Below are positions 53,360 through 61,629 of a DNA stretch of 64,000 bases, in pieces. Numbering within the stretch: position 1 is the first letter of the stretch; each line of letters starts with the position of its first letter. The stretch lies in the NCBI RefSeq assembly GCF_013408335.1, contig NZ_JACBZR010000001.1, positions 1,798,001 through 1,862,000 on the forward strand, read 5' to 3'. This stretch comes from Nocardioides panzhihuensis (GTDB lineage: Bacteria; Actinomycetota; Actinomycetes; Propionibacteriales; Nocardioidaceae). The position numbers were made by a program, and so were the translations under genes. The notes beneath the pieces were generated by a model. The model was given only the letters and a program-made list of their open reading frames with translations, did not search any database and was not told where the DNA came from.

Positions 53360-54028
53360 CTAAAGCAGCGGGTGGTCGAGCCGGGAGAGCCGGAGCAGGT
53401 AACAGGATGGTTCGCGCGGCACGCAGAGGATGAAGACGGTGAAGCTAACCCGGTGGCGGCTGGTGACCGGTTCGCCGTTCCAGGTGCCGGCGCGGTGGCG
53501 GATCCCCGTGATCGTGTACGCGGTCGTGCCACGCTCGAGCCCGTACGCCTCGCCTTCGCGAGCGGTTGCCTCCCAGGTGGAGGGCACCATGGCGGAGGTG
53601 ATCTCGAGCCACTGACGGGTCTCGTACGCCCGCAGTTCGCGCCACGCCTCCGGGTTCGGCAGGTAGATGTTCAGGTCAGCCACCAGCCCGTCCGACTCGA
53701 CTCCGCCTGGGTCGGCGATCGCGACGAGACGTGCGAAGTAGCCGTCGGTGTTCGAGGAGGTGGTCGTGTCCCAGTCGAAGACCATTTGTGCCGCTTCGAT
53801 CGCGAACGCCCGAGCCTCATCGTGACCTGCGCTTGATGGTTCACCCGAGGGCGGAGATGTCAGCGGTTCCGGGGCCTGGCTCGGGCGCTGGTTCGGGGCG
53901 TGTGCGCCGTCGGTGGTCGCGATCAGAATGCCGCTGAGAATGAAGAGCACGGCGGTGAGGCCGCCGACAAGGACAGCTGCACGGAGGAGTCGCCGACGTC
54001 GGGCGGTGTAGGTCCGGGTTCGCATCAT
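53360..54028 (-). CDS. VirB8/TcpC-like transfer protein (222 aa)
   Basis: A basic N-terminus (RTRTYTARRRRLLR), one helix (AAVLVGGLTAVLFILSGILIA), a Pro-rich linker and a C-terminal extracytoplasmic domain (NTDGYFARLVAIADPGGVES onward) of NTF2-like character. This topology is that of VirB8/TcpC proteins that scaffold type IV channels. Family assignment rests on topology and position. Two cysteines near the end (LCVPREPSC) may pair. Confidence 0.72.
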   Translation of the reverse strand: MMRTRTYTARRRRLLRAAVLVGGLTAVLFILSGILIATTDGAHAPNQRPSQAPEPLTSPPSGEPSSAGHDEARAFAIEAAQMVFDWDTTTSSNTDGYFARLVAIADPGGVESDGLVADLNIYLPNPEAWRELRAYETRQWLEITSAMVPSTWEATAREGEAYGLERGTTAYTITGIRHRAGTWNGEPVTSRHRVSFTVFILCVPREPSCYLLRLSRLDHPLL

Positions 54029-54078
54029 TTCTCCTGAATGAGTGGGTTGCAGGAGAGGTGCGCCGTGACCCCCGAGGT

Positions 54079-54513
54079 TTACAGGGTCGGCGTGTCCGGC
54101 CGAGGTGTCGACCGCGTGTTGGCTTGAGCGGATCGCGTGGAGAGTCGTTCCAGGTCCATCGCGAGGACCTGGAGCTCATCAGAGTTCATGTACGCCGCCT
54201 CAGCGATACCTCGGCGGAACAGATGCTGATTCTCCGACTGTCCGCCACGCATCGTGTGGCCGTAAGCCTCACCAGCGGCGGAGACGAACGCAACGAGGGT
54301 GGCCAACGCGGCCCGGGCGTCGACGGGAGCGCCGACTCCGGAGTACAGGTCCGTGCCGACGACGGGACCGTCGGGGGAGCCGGTGTCGTCGATCTGGTAG
54401 CGGTAGCTGCGGCGGAATCCACCGTCCTCCTCGGGGCTATCGCCGACGTAGCGGACCTGAAGGTGAAGGGACCCGGCGGTGCCTGAGGCACGTTCGTTCG
54501 TGGGAGTGTTCAT
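54079..54513 (-). CDS. Hypothetical protein of the transfer operon (144 aa)
   Basis: A soluble protein with a beta-rich first half (LHLQVRYVGDSPEEDGGFRR, YQIDDTG) and a helical second half (ARAALATLVAFVSAAGEAYG). No family recognised. It is in line with its neighbours, separated by 39-50 bases. Confidence 0.65.
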   Translation of the reverse strand: MNTPTNERASGTAGSLHLQVRYVGDSPEEDGGFRRSYRYQIDDTGSPDGPVVGTDLYSGVGAPVDARAALATLVAFVSAAGEAYGHTMRGGQSENQHLFRRGIAEAAYMNSDELQVLAMDLERLSTRSAQANTRSTPRPDTPTL

Positions 54514-54552
54514 GGGGGCAAGGTGCCCGCAGGCGCCGGCTTCATCGCCTCG

Positions 54553-54885
54553 TTAATCCAGATCGTGCGAGCCGGCGTTCGCCTCCTTCACGAGGTCGGC
54601 GAGCTCACGGCGGGTGCGGTGACGATCGGCGCGGCGCTCAGCGCGAAGGCCAGCGGCGTCGTGGCACATTCCGCAACAGCACGCCATGGTGCCGGTGAAG
54701 CGCATGGCCCAGTAGCAGGAGCCGCGAGAGAAGCGACCTCCATCGGTGGCGTACTGGGCGAGGTCGTCGAGATAGGTTGCAGGAAGATCACAGGCGCCGT
54801 CGCTGTGGTCGTGAACAGGGACGCGGGTGAGAGTGCCATCCCACAGACGGACGCGGAAGGGCTGGGTCTTGTCGGTACGGGACAC
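54553..54885 (-). CDS. Cys-rich hypothetical protein (110 aa)
   Basis: The GTG at 54885 (CCGGAG upstream) begins VSRTDKTQPFRVRLWDGTL, and the upstream frame is unlike coding. FTGTMACCCGMCHD contains a CCCxxC cluster, with another Cys in GSCYW and one in GACDLP, so a metal or structural zinc site is likely. A basic tail (RAERRADRHRTRREL) could bind nucleic acid. Function unknown. Confidence 0.65.
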   Translation of the reverse strand: MSRTDKTQPFRVRLWDGTLTRVPVHDHSDGACDLPATYLDDLAQYATDGGRFSRGSCYWAMRFTGTMACCCGMCHDAAGLRAERRADRHRTRRELADLVKEANAGSHDLD

Positions 54886-54998
54886 GTGACGCTCCGGATT
54901 CCTGCGACGGCGTCCATCCCGCGGGATTGCAGGTAGGTCACCGCCGCCTGGGTATGAACCCGGCGTCACGTGGTCTGCACAGCAACATGCTCAGAATT

Positions 54999-55976
54999 CT
55001 AGGACGCAGCCGTGCCCGCTGGCACCTTGGATTCGCGAGCCCGGCGAGCGGCTTCGACGAACGCATCGAGCTCGCCGTATATCCGCTCGAGGAGCTCCCA
55101 GTCGCCGTCGTTGAGGTCGGCGCCGATCTCAGCGGCGTCATAGTGGGTCCACCAGCCGTCCAGGTCGGTCCACATCAGGACGAAGGATCGCGTTGACCAC
55201 TCTGACTTGCGCGGGGTGCCGGACGGGTTCGTACGTCGCGTACGTGGCGCGGAGATGCGCTTGAGTGCTTCTTCGGCGAGGGCGTCGAGGTCGGGGAGGG
55301 AAGGGTCGGCGTCGGCTTGGCGGGCGAGGTCCATAACTCGCTCGTACGTCGAGGACACCGGTGCGCCGTGGTCGATCTGGTCGAGCGCTTCGCTAGCGAC
55401 CTGGCGTACATGCGCCGGTCGAGTGGGGTCGTCAGCGATGTCTTTGATGCGGCCGATGCGTTCGAGACGCTGGTGGGAGTTGGCTCCGGTGACGAGCGTG
55501 GCCGCCTGATTGCGGGTGTAACCAGCCCCTGACGGTGCTGATGATTCATCAGCACCGTCTTCCGCCCCGACGCCGGCAGTGGGGTCGGCGCCGAAACGCG
55601 TCGCCTCCTGACGTCGCGCGGCGTCCTCGGCGAGCACCTTCTTGAGTTCCCGGTAGAGCGTCTCGGCCTCGGTGGGGGAGAACGGCTTGTGGAGCAGGTT
55701 CTCGTCTTGGAGCGCCATCAGCCCCTTGAGTTCGTCGGAGATCCCGGAGCGTACCCAGACGCGCACGGTCCGCCAGCCGAGTTCCTTGACCGCCTCCAGC
55801 CGTCGGCGTCCGCACAGGAGTGTGCCGTCGGGAGTGACGGTGATGGGCTGGAGCAGGCCGAGGCTCTCGATGGACTCTTTCAGGGTCGCCAGGTCGCCGA
55901 GGTCCTTGCGGTGGCGTACGCCGATGGCGATCGAGTCAAGGGTCCGCTCGAGCTCGAAGTGGCCGAGGTCAGACAT
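54999..55976 (-). CDS. ParB-like protein (325 aa)
   Basis: An N-terminal ParB/Srx-type domain (LKESIESLGLLQPITVTPDG, LLCGRRRLEAVKELGW) is followed by a linker and a central helical DNA-binding region (RNQAATLVTGANSHQRLERIGRI). The C-terminal domain is acidic and unlike chromosomal ParB. No ParA is next to it, so the role may be element maintenance or regulation of the operon. Start overlaps the upstream gene by eight bases. Confidence 0.85.
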   Translation of the reverse strand: MSDLGHFELERTLDSIAIGVRHRKDLGDLATLKESIESLGLLQPITVTPDGTLLCGRRRLEAVKELGWRTVRVWVRSGISDELKGLMALQDENLLHKPFSPTEAETLYRELKKVLAEDAARRQEATRFGADPTAGVGAEDGADESSAPSGAGYTRNQAATLVTGANSHQRLERIGRIKDIADDPTRPAHVRQVASEALDQIDHGAPVSSTYERVMDLARQADADPSLPDLDALAEEALKRISAPRTRRTNPSGTPRKSEWSTRSFVLMWTDLDGWWTHYDAAEIGADLNDGDWELLERIYGELDAFVEAARRARESKVPAGTAAS

Positions 55977-56928
55977 GGGACCTCCTGCGACGTACGTAGC
56001 GGGCTGAGGTCACCAGCGCCCGGCGCAGGGAGGTGTCGGCGAGGACCTGCTCGGTCTCGTGGCCCTTGCAGAACCTCCACCACATGCCCTTGCCAGTGAG
56101 GGTCTTGGCTCGGTCGGGGTCCGGTGAGCCCAGAACCGCGCGCAGGAGCGTCCCCCAGACTTCCAGGTCGAGGTCGAACCGGAGCCATGGCTGGCGTTCG
56201 CGGCGCAGGCGTTCGTACGCCGCCTGCCTGGTGCCCGACATCATCAGCCGCGATCCGATGTACTCCATCGCCGCGCGTGCGGTCTGCTCCGGCCAGCCGA
56301 ACTCGACGAGAATCTCGACAATCTGGTCGAGCGCGAAGAACGCGTTCGGGGCTTCCTTCTCGGGCTTATCCTCGACCGGCTCATCGACGTTTCCGACGGC
56401 GTCTGCGTCAGGTTCCTCGCCGCCGTCGTGGGCCTCGTGATCTCGGTGAGCCTTGGCTGCGTTCTCCTTCTCCTGTTCCCTCTTCGCCCGCTCGGCATCA
56501 GCGAGAAGGATGGCGAGATCGTGGGCGGGCGCCACTTGGAAGGCTGGGTGGTAGTCGGCCAGGGAGTGCTCGCGGTCGCTGAGTCGCTGGGCATCGTGGA
56601 ACCCAGCCAGGTCAGCCTTCCGCACTCGAGCCTCCGCACAGAGCAGTCCGGCCGCGCGGTCCTCGGCGCTCATCGTGAGCTGAACCGCGTGGGTGACCAC
56701 GGCCCACGGATCCTCGGCTTTCCGCACGGGACGGGTCCGAAGTACCTCGTAGGCCGCGGCGGCCGCGTCTGCGGGCTCGAACCCGTGGCGGCGGGCCAGA
56801 GCGCCGTACTTCTCCATCGTGTACGCCATCAGTTCGGCTACCTCGGGATCATCACGCCAGGCGTCGGGGCCGGCGCCGTAGAGCCGGAAGAGCAGGGACC
56901 GCAGTCCCTCGGAGTCGACGAAGCTCAT
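55969..56928 (-). CDS. Hypothetical protein of the maintenance/transfer operon (320 aa)
   Basis: The ATG at 56928 with GAGGGATCG upstream sets the start. A helical N-terminal domain (residues 1-130) and a charged linker (AKREQEKENAAKAHRDHEAH) separate it from a C-terminal domain with FFALDQIVEILVEFGWPEQT and LEVWGTLLRAVLGSPDPDRA. I do not recognise the family. The overlap with parB implies joint function, perhaps as replication or partition accessory. Confidence 0.7.
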   Translation of the reverse strand: MSFVDSEGLRSLLFRLYGAGPDAWRDDPEVAELMAYTMEKYGALARRHGFEPADAAAAAYEVLRTRPVRKAEDPWAVVTHAVQLTMSAEDRAAGLLCAEARVRKADLAGFHDAQRLSDREHSLADYHPAFQVAPAHDLAILLADAERAKREQEKENAAKAHRDHEAHDGGEEPDADAVGNVDEPVEDKPEKEAPNAFFALDQIVEILVEFGWPEQTARAAMEYIGSRLMMSGTRQAAYERLRRERQPWLRFDLDLEVWGTLLRAVLGSPDPDRAKTLTGKGMWWRFCKGHETEQVLADTSLRRALVTSARYVRRRRSHV

Positions 56929-57269
56929 TGCCCGATCCCTCCCAGTCGGTCTGGCGCAGTGTTGCTCGCGGTTTGCGTTCTCGCGATGCGCACACGCGCT
57001 ATCGCACGCCGTGGTAGCTGGCGCGCCTGCCGCACAGCAGCCTCGTTCGAGGCCACGAGGCGGCGTACATAGCGGTTGGCGACCATCGTGGGCAGCTCGC
57101 TGGGCCGCACCCATCGCACCGCGTTCTGGTCCCGCTCGGGTGCGGGCTCGCTTGTCTGCTGGGAGGGGTCGCCGTGGATGGCGAGTTTGGAGACCTCGGC
57201 CGGGGGAATGTCGACCGGCTTCTGGCGTGGCGGCATCGCGTGACGCCGGTAGAAGACTCCGCTGTTCAC
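56925..57269 (-). CDS. Small basic hypothetical protein (114 aa)
   Basis: It starts at a GTG overlapping the stop of the prim-pol gene (GTGA); a Met at residue 12 is an alternative. The C-terminal half is strongly basic (RRLVASNEAAVRQARQLPRR), suggesting nucleic-acid binding. No family recognised. Confidence 0.6.
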   Translation of the reverse strand: MNSGVFYRRHAMPPRQKPVDIPPAEVSKLAIHGDPSQQTSEPAPERDQNAVRWVRPSELPTMVANRYVRRLVASNEAAVRQARQLPRRAIARVRIARTQTASNTAPDRLGGIGQ

Positions 57270-58201
57270 AACGCCACCGCCTCACTGCTCGCTGTCGCCG
57301 TGCGGGCCTGGGTAGGGCCCAAGCGGCTCCCCGGACCGAGTCGGGACGCGATCCGGTAGGCCGACCGGATCGTCGACTCCACCTCGTGCTCACCCAGCCC
57401 CGCCGACCGGGCGGCATCGCCGAGGACCGAGAGCGTGGCGTCGTAGCGCTGCCCGTCTTCAACCATCCGGCACGCTGCCCAGAACAGGCTGCTGTTCCTG
57501 GTGCCCTCGGGGCGGTTGGCCATCCACGCGACCAGCCGGTCAGGGCGTGCCCCGCGAGCGGGCATCCCAACCGGTTCACGCACCTGACGTGGTGGGACGA
57601 GGAAGTCTCGGAGTCGGTCGGCGTCGAGCGCCTTGTCGCCATGCTGGGCAATCGCGATCAGTTCGTACGACCGTGTGTTGTCGCCCGGGCCGCGGATCTG
57701 TGAGGGCGGTATGACGACGTATCCTCCCTCGCCGCGGAAGTCGACGTGGGTCCCGTTGGCCTGCCAGTTACGTTGGTCTTCGCCAGCGGGGGTGAAGTAG
57801 GCGTGAATGCCACCCGAGGGCGTACGGACCAGGAACGACCACTGAGAGGTGATCCCGGCACGCTCGGTCCGCGCGAAGGCGCTGAACCCGTTGCCGGTGG
57901 CGTGAACATCGACGTCGACCACGACGACGCCGGAGGTGGTGCCGGTCGGCATCCCGATGTTCGCGGAGGGGGAGCGCAGCCACCAACGCCCGACTTGGCG
58001 AGGATCAGTGGTGGCGGCAAGGAATCCGCTGCGGGTCAGCGGCTGCTTGCCATACGGGGCACACGGGAAGACCGGTACGCCGGCATGAGCCAGGATCAGC
58101 GCGGCATCACGCAGCTGCTGGTTCTGCGCTCTCCGCATCGCCTCGGCGACCCGTCTCGCGGTGGGCGTGGATTGGACGTTCATGCCTTCCACGATGGACA
58201 T
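57266..58201 (-). CDS. Prim-pol (bifunctional DNA primase/polymerase) domain protein (311 aa)
   Basis: The N-terminal 200 residues form an archaeo-eukaryotic primase-type prim-pol domain: PVFPCAPYGKQPLT, the metal-binding VVVVDVDVHATGNG (DxD), and TPSGGIHAYF. The C-terminal part (NRPEGTRNSSLFWAACRMVE) is the usual helical extension. Such proteins start replication of actinobacterial integrative elements and plasmids. Start is the ATG at 58201; an ATG six codons in is possible. It heads the leftward operon, with a candidate translational hairpin at its start. Confidence 0.88.
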   Translation of the reverse strand: MSIVEGMNVQSTPTARRVAEAMRRAQNQQLRDAALILAHAGVPVFPCAPYGKQPLTRSGFLAATTDPRQVGRWWLRSPSANIGMPTGTTSGVVVVDVDVHATGNGFSAFARTERAGITSQWSFLVRTPSGGIHAYFTPAGEDQRNWQANGTHVDFRGEGGYVVIPPSQIRGPGDNTRSYELIAIAQHGDKALDADRLRDFLVPPRQVREPVGMPARGARPDRLVAWMANRPEGTRNSSLFWAACRMVEDGQRYDATLSVLGDAARSAGLGEHEVESTIRSAYRIASRLGPGSRLGPTQARTATASSEAVAL

Positions 58202-58241
58202 CCCCCATCACCCGATTCATACCCTCAGGCAGGGGGGATGT
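58198..58241 (-). promoter_or_regulatory. Inverted repeat covering the prim-pol start codon
   Basis: ACATCCCCC (58198-58206) and GGGGGATGT (58233-58241) are perfect nine-base inverted repeats. In the minus-strand message the second-occurring arm contains the G-rich leader end and the ATG at 58201, so pairing would hide the start. The repeat is clear; the control role is inferred. Confidence 0.45.
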
Positions 58242-58340
58242 TGGGGGAATCTCAGCGTCTCCGCAGGTCAGATGGCATTCCCCAAGAAATTCACCGCAGG
58301 GTTTTGGAGGCGTTGGCCAGCGGCCTCCGGGCCCATCTTT

Positions 58341-58360
58341 GTGATGTCTGAAGACATCAC
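58341..58360. promoter_or_regulatory. Perfect 8-base dyad upstream of the prim-pol operon
   Basis: GTGATGTC-TGAA-GACATCAC lies between the end of the DUF5753 regulator gene and the prim-pol start. It is a likely operator for the transfer operon or part of a replication origin. The rest of 58242-58440 shows no gene. Confidence 0.5.
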
Positions 58361-58440
58361 TGAGGTCGACGACGTTGCCACTCTTGTGCCGGGTCGGGGT
58401 CGATGTGGACCGGGGGACGAGACTCAAGGTTGTATCCCTG

Positions 58441-59307
58441 CTAGTCGGTGCTGCTTACGTCTCGGGCTGCGAGTTCAACGCATTTGCGTGCGGCGTCGGA
58501 GCCGGTGAGTGCGACTGAGGTCAGTGCCTCAGCCCATCGCTGGTACTGCGCAACCTCGATGGGGTCAGCGATCTCGAGATCGCCGGCGGTGGTCTCGATC
58601 GTGACGACTTGGTCACGCTGGTCCCAGGCTTGCCCGACCAAGACCGGGAACTGGTCGAGCGGCACGATCCCGACCACCGCCTTCGCGCGGGTCGCCAGAC
58701 CAGCGAGGTGCTCGAGCTGGGTTCGCATCACGTCTGGGCCACCGATCCGTGGGTACAGCGCGGTCTCGGCGACGAGGACGGTGACGTCGCGCCCGGGTTC
58801 GTACAGGATGGCGCTGCGCCGCGTCCGGGCGGCGACCATGTGGGCGATGTCGTCTTCGGATGCGCCGTGCTCGACCGGGCCGCCGATCAGTTTGAGCAGC
58901 GCGGCGGCGTAGTCGGCGGTTTGGCACAGGCCGGGGATGACGGTCGGGTGGAAGCTGAACACCGTTGAAGCAGCCCTTTCGGCTGCCTCGTAGGCGCGCT
59001 GCACGGCGGCTGGGCCGTCGTCCTGCCCGAAGGTGTCGCGGAACACCGAGTATTCCCAGGATGCGCGTTCCTGGATGGCCAGGAGTCGTTCTGGGTCAGC
59101 GCCAACAGCATCCGCCCAGGCGCGGACCTCGTCCTCTGTGGGCATCTGGCGACCGGCCTCGATCTTGGAGACCTTGGACTGTGACCAGGTCTGGCCGGAC
59201 TGCTGGAGTTGCGCGGCGAGGGCGATGCCGGTGATCCCGGCCTCTCGCCTGGCAGTTCTCAGTGCGTCACCGAGCGCCTCTCGTGCTCGCCGTGTCGCGC
59301 TACCCAT
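58441..59307 (-). CDS. XRE-type regulator with DUF5753 domain (288 aa)
   Basis: An N-terminal helix-turn-helix (ALAAQLQQSGQTWSQSKVSKIE, recognition part QSKVSKIEAGRQMP) precedes a DUF5753 ligand-type domain (RAYEAAERAASTVFSFHPTVIPGLCQTADYA in part). Proteins of this family pair with DUF397-type small proteins in actinomycetes and act as regulators, sometimes toxin-antitoxin-like. It is followed by the transfer operon and preceded by DUF6879 and a DUF397-like gene in the same direction. Confidence 0.9.
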   Translation of the reverse strand: MGSATRRAREALGDALRTARREAGITGIALAAQLQQSGQTWSQSKVSKIEAGRQMPTEDEVRAWADAVGADPERLLAIQERASWEYSVFRDTFGQDDGPAAVQRAYEAAERAASTVFSFHPTVIPGLCQTADYAAALLKLIGGPVEHGASEDDIAHMVAARTRRSAILYEPGRDVTVLVAETALYPRIGGPDVMRTQLEHLAGLATRAKAVVGIVPLDQFPVLVGQAWDQRDQVVTIETTAGDLEIADPIEVAQYQRWAEALTSVALTGSDAARKCVELAARDVSSTD

Positions 59308-59358
59308 GGTGGGTTCCTCCTGGTCGTCTTGCCTGACTATTCGTCTTGGTCGTGCAAA

Positions 59359-59886
59359 TTATGCGTCCTTGCGACGATAGCCATTCAACGGCACGGAGAG
59401 GCCAAGGGCGGTGTCGCGCCACTTTCGGTAGGTGTCGATCAAGTCAGGGTCCTGGACCTCCTTGACGCCCAGAAAGCGACCCTCGTTGTCGTAGTCCATT
59501 GCCCACGCCGACTGACTGGGCTGGCCGTCGTCGAGCAGCCAGAAGTCTGTGCCCTGGGGGAGGTCCTCTGGCCAGTCGCCGGCTGGAACCGACAGTAGGC
59601 GGATGTCTTCTCCGGCCTCGTGGTTGCGGACGTACTCGGCGATCTCGTAGCGAACGTAGTCGGTGAGCGGCACCTCGACGACGTGGACCCGTTGCAGAGA
59701 CCGGCCGGCGGCCACATGCCCGGCGATCATCTCCCGCCACCCAACATCACCGGGCGAGTCGAGCCGCCCGGTGCGCAGGAACTCGGCGAAGGACTCGTGC
59801 TCTTCCTTGACGTCGTAGGCCTGGAGCGTCTCCAGGCGGAACCACGAGGTGGTCAGGTTCTGGAACGCGGATCCGAGGTCTGCCAC
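59359..59886 (-). CDS. DUF6879 family protein (175 aa)
   Basis: A soluble protein with the DUF6879 plan: SWFRLETLQAYDVKEEHESF, RVHVVEVPLTDYVRYEI, DFWLLDD and a final RYRKWRDTAL-like helix (DTYRKWRDTALGL). Function is unknown; the family occurs next to DUF397/DUF5753 genes, as here. It lies between the small gene at 59892 and the regulator at 58441. Confidence 0.85.
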   Translation of the reverse strand: MADLGSAFQNLTTSWFRLETLQAYDVKEEHESFAEFLRTGRLDSPGDVGWREMIAGHVAAGRSLQRVHVVEVPLTDYVRYEIAEYVRNHEAGEDIRLLSVPAGDWPEDLPQGTDFWLLDDGQPSQSAWAMDYDNEGRFLGVKEVQDPDLIDTYRKWRDTALGLSVPLNGYRRKDA

Positions 59887-59891
59887 GCCGA

Positions 59892-60110
59892 TCAGGCCCT
59901 CCCCTCGAGGGCTCGAGCCGCCTGGAGGATCACCTCGGTCGGGATGGTGACGGCGTCCTCATGGTCGGGCATGCCGACAAGCTCGGTGCGGGTGGCGTCC
60001 TCGAGCTTGATGCCCTGGACGACAACGACCGAAGGGTCGTCGGTCGTGTGGACCGAGGGGCAGTTGCCACCGTTGCAGTCGTTACTGACAGCGATACGTG
60101 TGAGAGCCAT
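59892..60110 (-). CDS. DUF397-like small protein (72 aa)
   Basis: The ATG at 60110 gives a 72-residue protein. SNDCNGGNCPSVHTTDDPSV resembles the central part of DUF397, and ALEGRA ends it. DUF397 proteins are partners of XRE/DUF5753 regulators. It is first in the DUF397-like / DUF6879 / DUF5753 row, and its start is 78 bases from a tandem operator. Confidence 0.68.
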   Translation of the reverse strand: MALTRIAVSNDCNGGNCPSVHTTDDPSVVVVQGIKLEDATRTELVGMPDHEDAVTIPTEVILQAARALEGRA

Positions 60111-60187
60111 GCCGAGTGCCTCCGTTGTTGTGTGCCCGCCCGAGGTGCTTCGGGGTGGCGTTGGGCTATCCATCATGGTCGCAAGAC

Positions 60188-60235
60188 ATGCGTGTTCGCA
60201 AGGGTTCCTTGAACGTAATGCGTGCAAGGTCCTTG
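60188..60235. promoter_or_regulatory. Tandem palindromic operator between DUF397-like and TetR genes
   Basis: Two related units, each ATGCGTG followed by CAAGG and CCTTG arms: ATGCGTG (60188) with CAAGG-GTT-CCTTG (60199-60211), and ATGCGTG (60218) with CAAGG-T-CCTTG (60225-60235). The ATGCGTG parts are 30 bases apart, about three helical turns. The region separates divergent genes. Confidence 0.6.
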
Positions 60236-60339
60236 TAATAGAATGAATATTATTGAAGACTGGGAGAACCCGGGGTCCCGAATGGTTGGCTCCGATCGGT
60301 GGCCCCGGGATCCATCCACCACATCTGCGACGGAGCAAC

Positions 60340-61059
60340 ATGAGTTCCGCAGCCTCCAACAATCGCCGTCCGGGCCCGGGCCGTCCCCGACACATTCCGG
60401 CCTCCGACACCCACGCAGACCCGCGTGACCAGATCCTCGCCGTCTCCGCTCGCCTGTTCGTCGGCCAGGGCTACGCCGGCACCTCCACCCGCGACATCGC
60501 CGAAGCGGTCGGGATCCGACAAGCGAGCCTCTACTACCACTTCGCCGGCAAGCCCGGGATCCTCGCCGAGCTTCTCGAGATGACCGTGCGGCCGGCGCTG
60601 GACAGGGTCGGCGACCTGGCCCGGATCGAGAGCCCGGAGGCAGCGCTCTACCTCCTCGCTTTTCACGACGCCGAATCTCTTGCCACGCTCATGCACAACA
60701 TTGGGATGTTGCCCGCATGCCCCGACGTCTCCCAGACGCCCGAAGCTCGGGAGTACGCCGCTGCGCGTGGCCAACTGCGGGAGGCGTACGGGTCGCTCGG
60801 CATCTCGTGTGGATCGCAGGCGGTGACAGACACAGTCGCCATGCTCCAACTGGGTGAGTTGATCCTGAATGCTGTCGAGAGCGTCATCGGCACGCGTGCC
60901 TCCGGCGACACGGTGACCAACAAGGAGCTCCACGGCGTTGCGGTCTCCAGCCTCCGTATCTGCGGGGTGCCCCAGGCGCAGATCGAGGTTGCGGCAAAGG
61001 TGGCAGTTGCCGCGGTGGGGCAGATGTGGCTGTGTCAACCCGATCTGGGACCACGATGA
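60340..61059 (+). CDS. TetR-family regulator (239 aa)
   Basis: The ATG at 60340 follows CGGAGC. A TetR DNA-binding domain (RDQILAVSARLFVGQGYAGTS, RDIAEAVGIRQASLYYHFAGK) is followed by a ligand domain with two notable cysteines (LPACPDV, GISCGSQ). It is divergent from the DUF397-like gene and shares the tandem operator region. Target and ligand unknown. Confidence 0.86.
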   Translation: MSSAASNNRRPGPGRPRHIPASDTHADPRDQILAVSARLFVGQGYAGTSTRDIAEAVGIRQASLYYHFAGKPGILAELLEMTVRPALDRVGDLARIESPEAALYLLAFHDAESLATLMHNIGMLPACPDVSQTPEAREYAAARGQLREAYGSLGISCGSQAVTDTVAMLQLGELILNAVESVIGTRASGDTVTNKELHGVAVSSLRICGVPQAQIEVAAKVAVAAVGQMWLCQPDLGPR

Positions 61060-61133
61060 CGGTCTGACTCGGACCCACCTGGCACCGGCTAATCACGCCC
61101 TTGGTCTCGGTGGTCACTGCCGATTGGCGAGGG

Positions 61134-61523
61134 CTATAGGTATCTGCAGACCTGATCGGGGCTACAGGTTTCGGGCTCTGGGAGGGCTGCATCGTCGCGG
61201 AGCGCAGCCACGTTGTCGCGAAGTGTTGTGAGGTCGGCGATCTGCGCGTCGATGTCGGCAAGGCGCGCGTCCAGCAGGTCACGTACGTGGCCGCAGGGAG
61301 CTTGGCCGTGGTCGCGGATGTCGAGGATCTGCTTGATCTGGGCGAGGGTGAGCCCGGCCGCTTGGCCGCGGTGGACGAAGTCGATCCGGCTGACCGCGTC
61401 GGGGGTGTAGTCGCGGTAGCCGGCCGGTGTGCGTTCGGCCGGGGGCAGCAGCCCTTGCTCTTCGTAAAACCGCAGGGTCTTGGTGGTCGTGCCTGCCGCC
61501 TCGGCGAGTTCTCCGATCCGCAT
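61134..61523 (-). CDS. merR: MerR-family mercury/heavy-metal regulator (129 aa)
   Basis: Typical MerR: MRIGELAEAAGTTTKTLRFY, YEEQGLLPPAERTPAGYRDY and a dimerisation helix. Cysteines at APCGHVRDLL and in ETCSPDQVCRYL match the three-Cys plan of soft-metal MerR proteins. It is divergent from merA with a MerR-type operator between them. The ATG at 61523 is used; another lies four codons upstream. Confidence 0.92.
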   Translation of the reverse strand: MRIGELAEAAGTTTKTLRFYEEQGLLPPAERTPAGYRDYTPDAVSRIDFVHRGQAAGLTLAQIKQILDIRDHGQAPCGHVRDLLDARLADIDAQIADLTTLRDNVAALRDDAALPEPETCSPDQVCRYL

Positions 61524-61552
61524 CCCGGCCTCCATCGTGTCGCAGGTCTCGC

Positions 61553-61584
61553 TTGACCTTCCCCTGTACTGGAAGGTCCATTGT
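61553..61584 (+). promoter_or_regulatory. MerR-type operator-promoter of merA
   Basis: GACCTTCC-CCTGTACT-GGAAGGTC (61555-61578) is a perfect 8-base dyad that starts inside the -35 element TTGACC (61553-61558). A weak -10 (CATTGT, 61579-61584) at 20-base spacing fits the stretched promoter that MerR proteins distort. Confidence 0.9.
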
Positions 61585-61629
61585 GGCTGCATCAGAAGCG
61601 TTTCCCAACACACTCGGTGAGGAATCGGG

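Noticed and set aside
59340..59370. ATGCGTCCTTGCG as a further copy of the 60188 operator
   Set aside because: It lies at the end of the DUF6879 coding region and matches only part of the unit.
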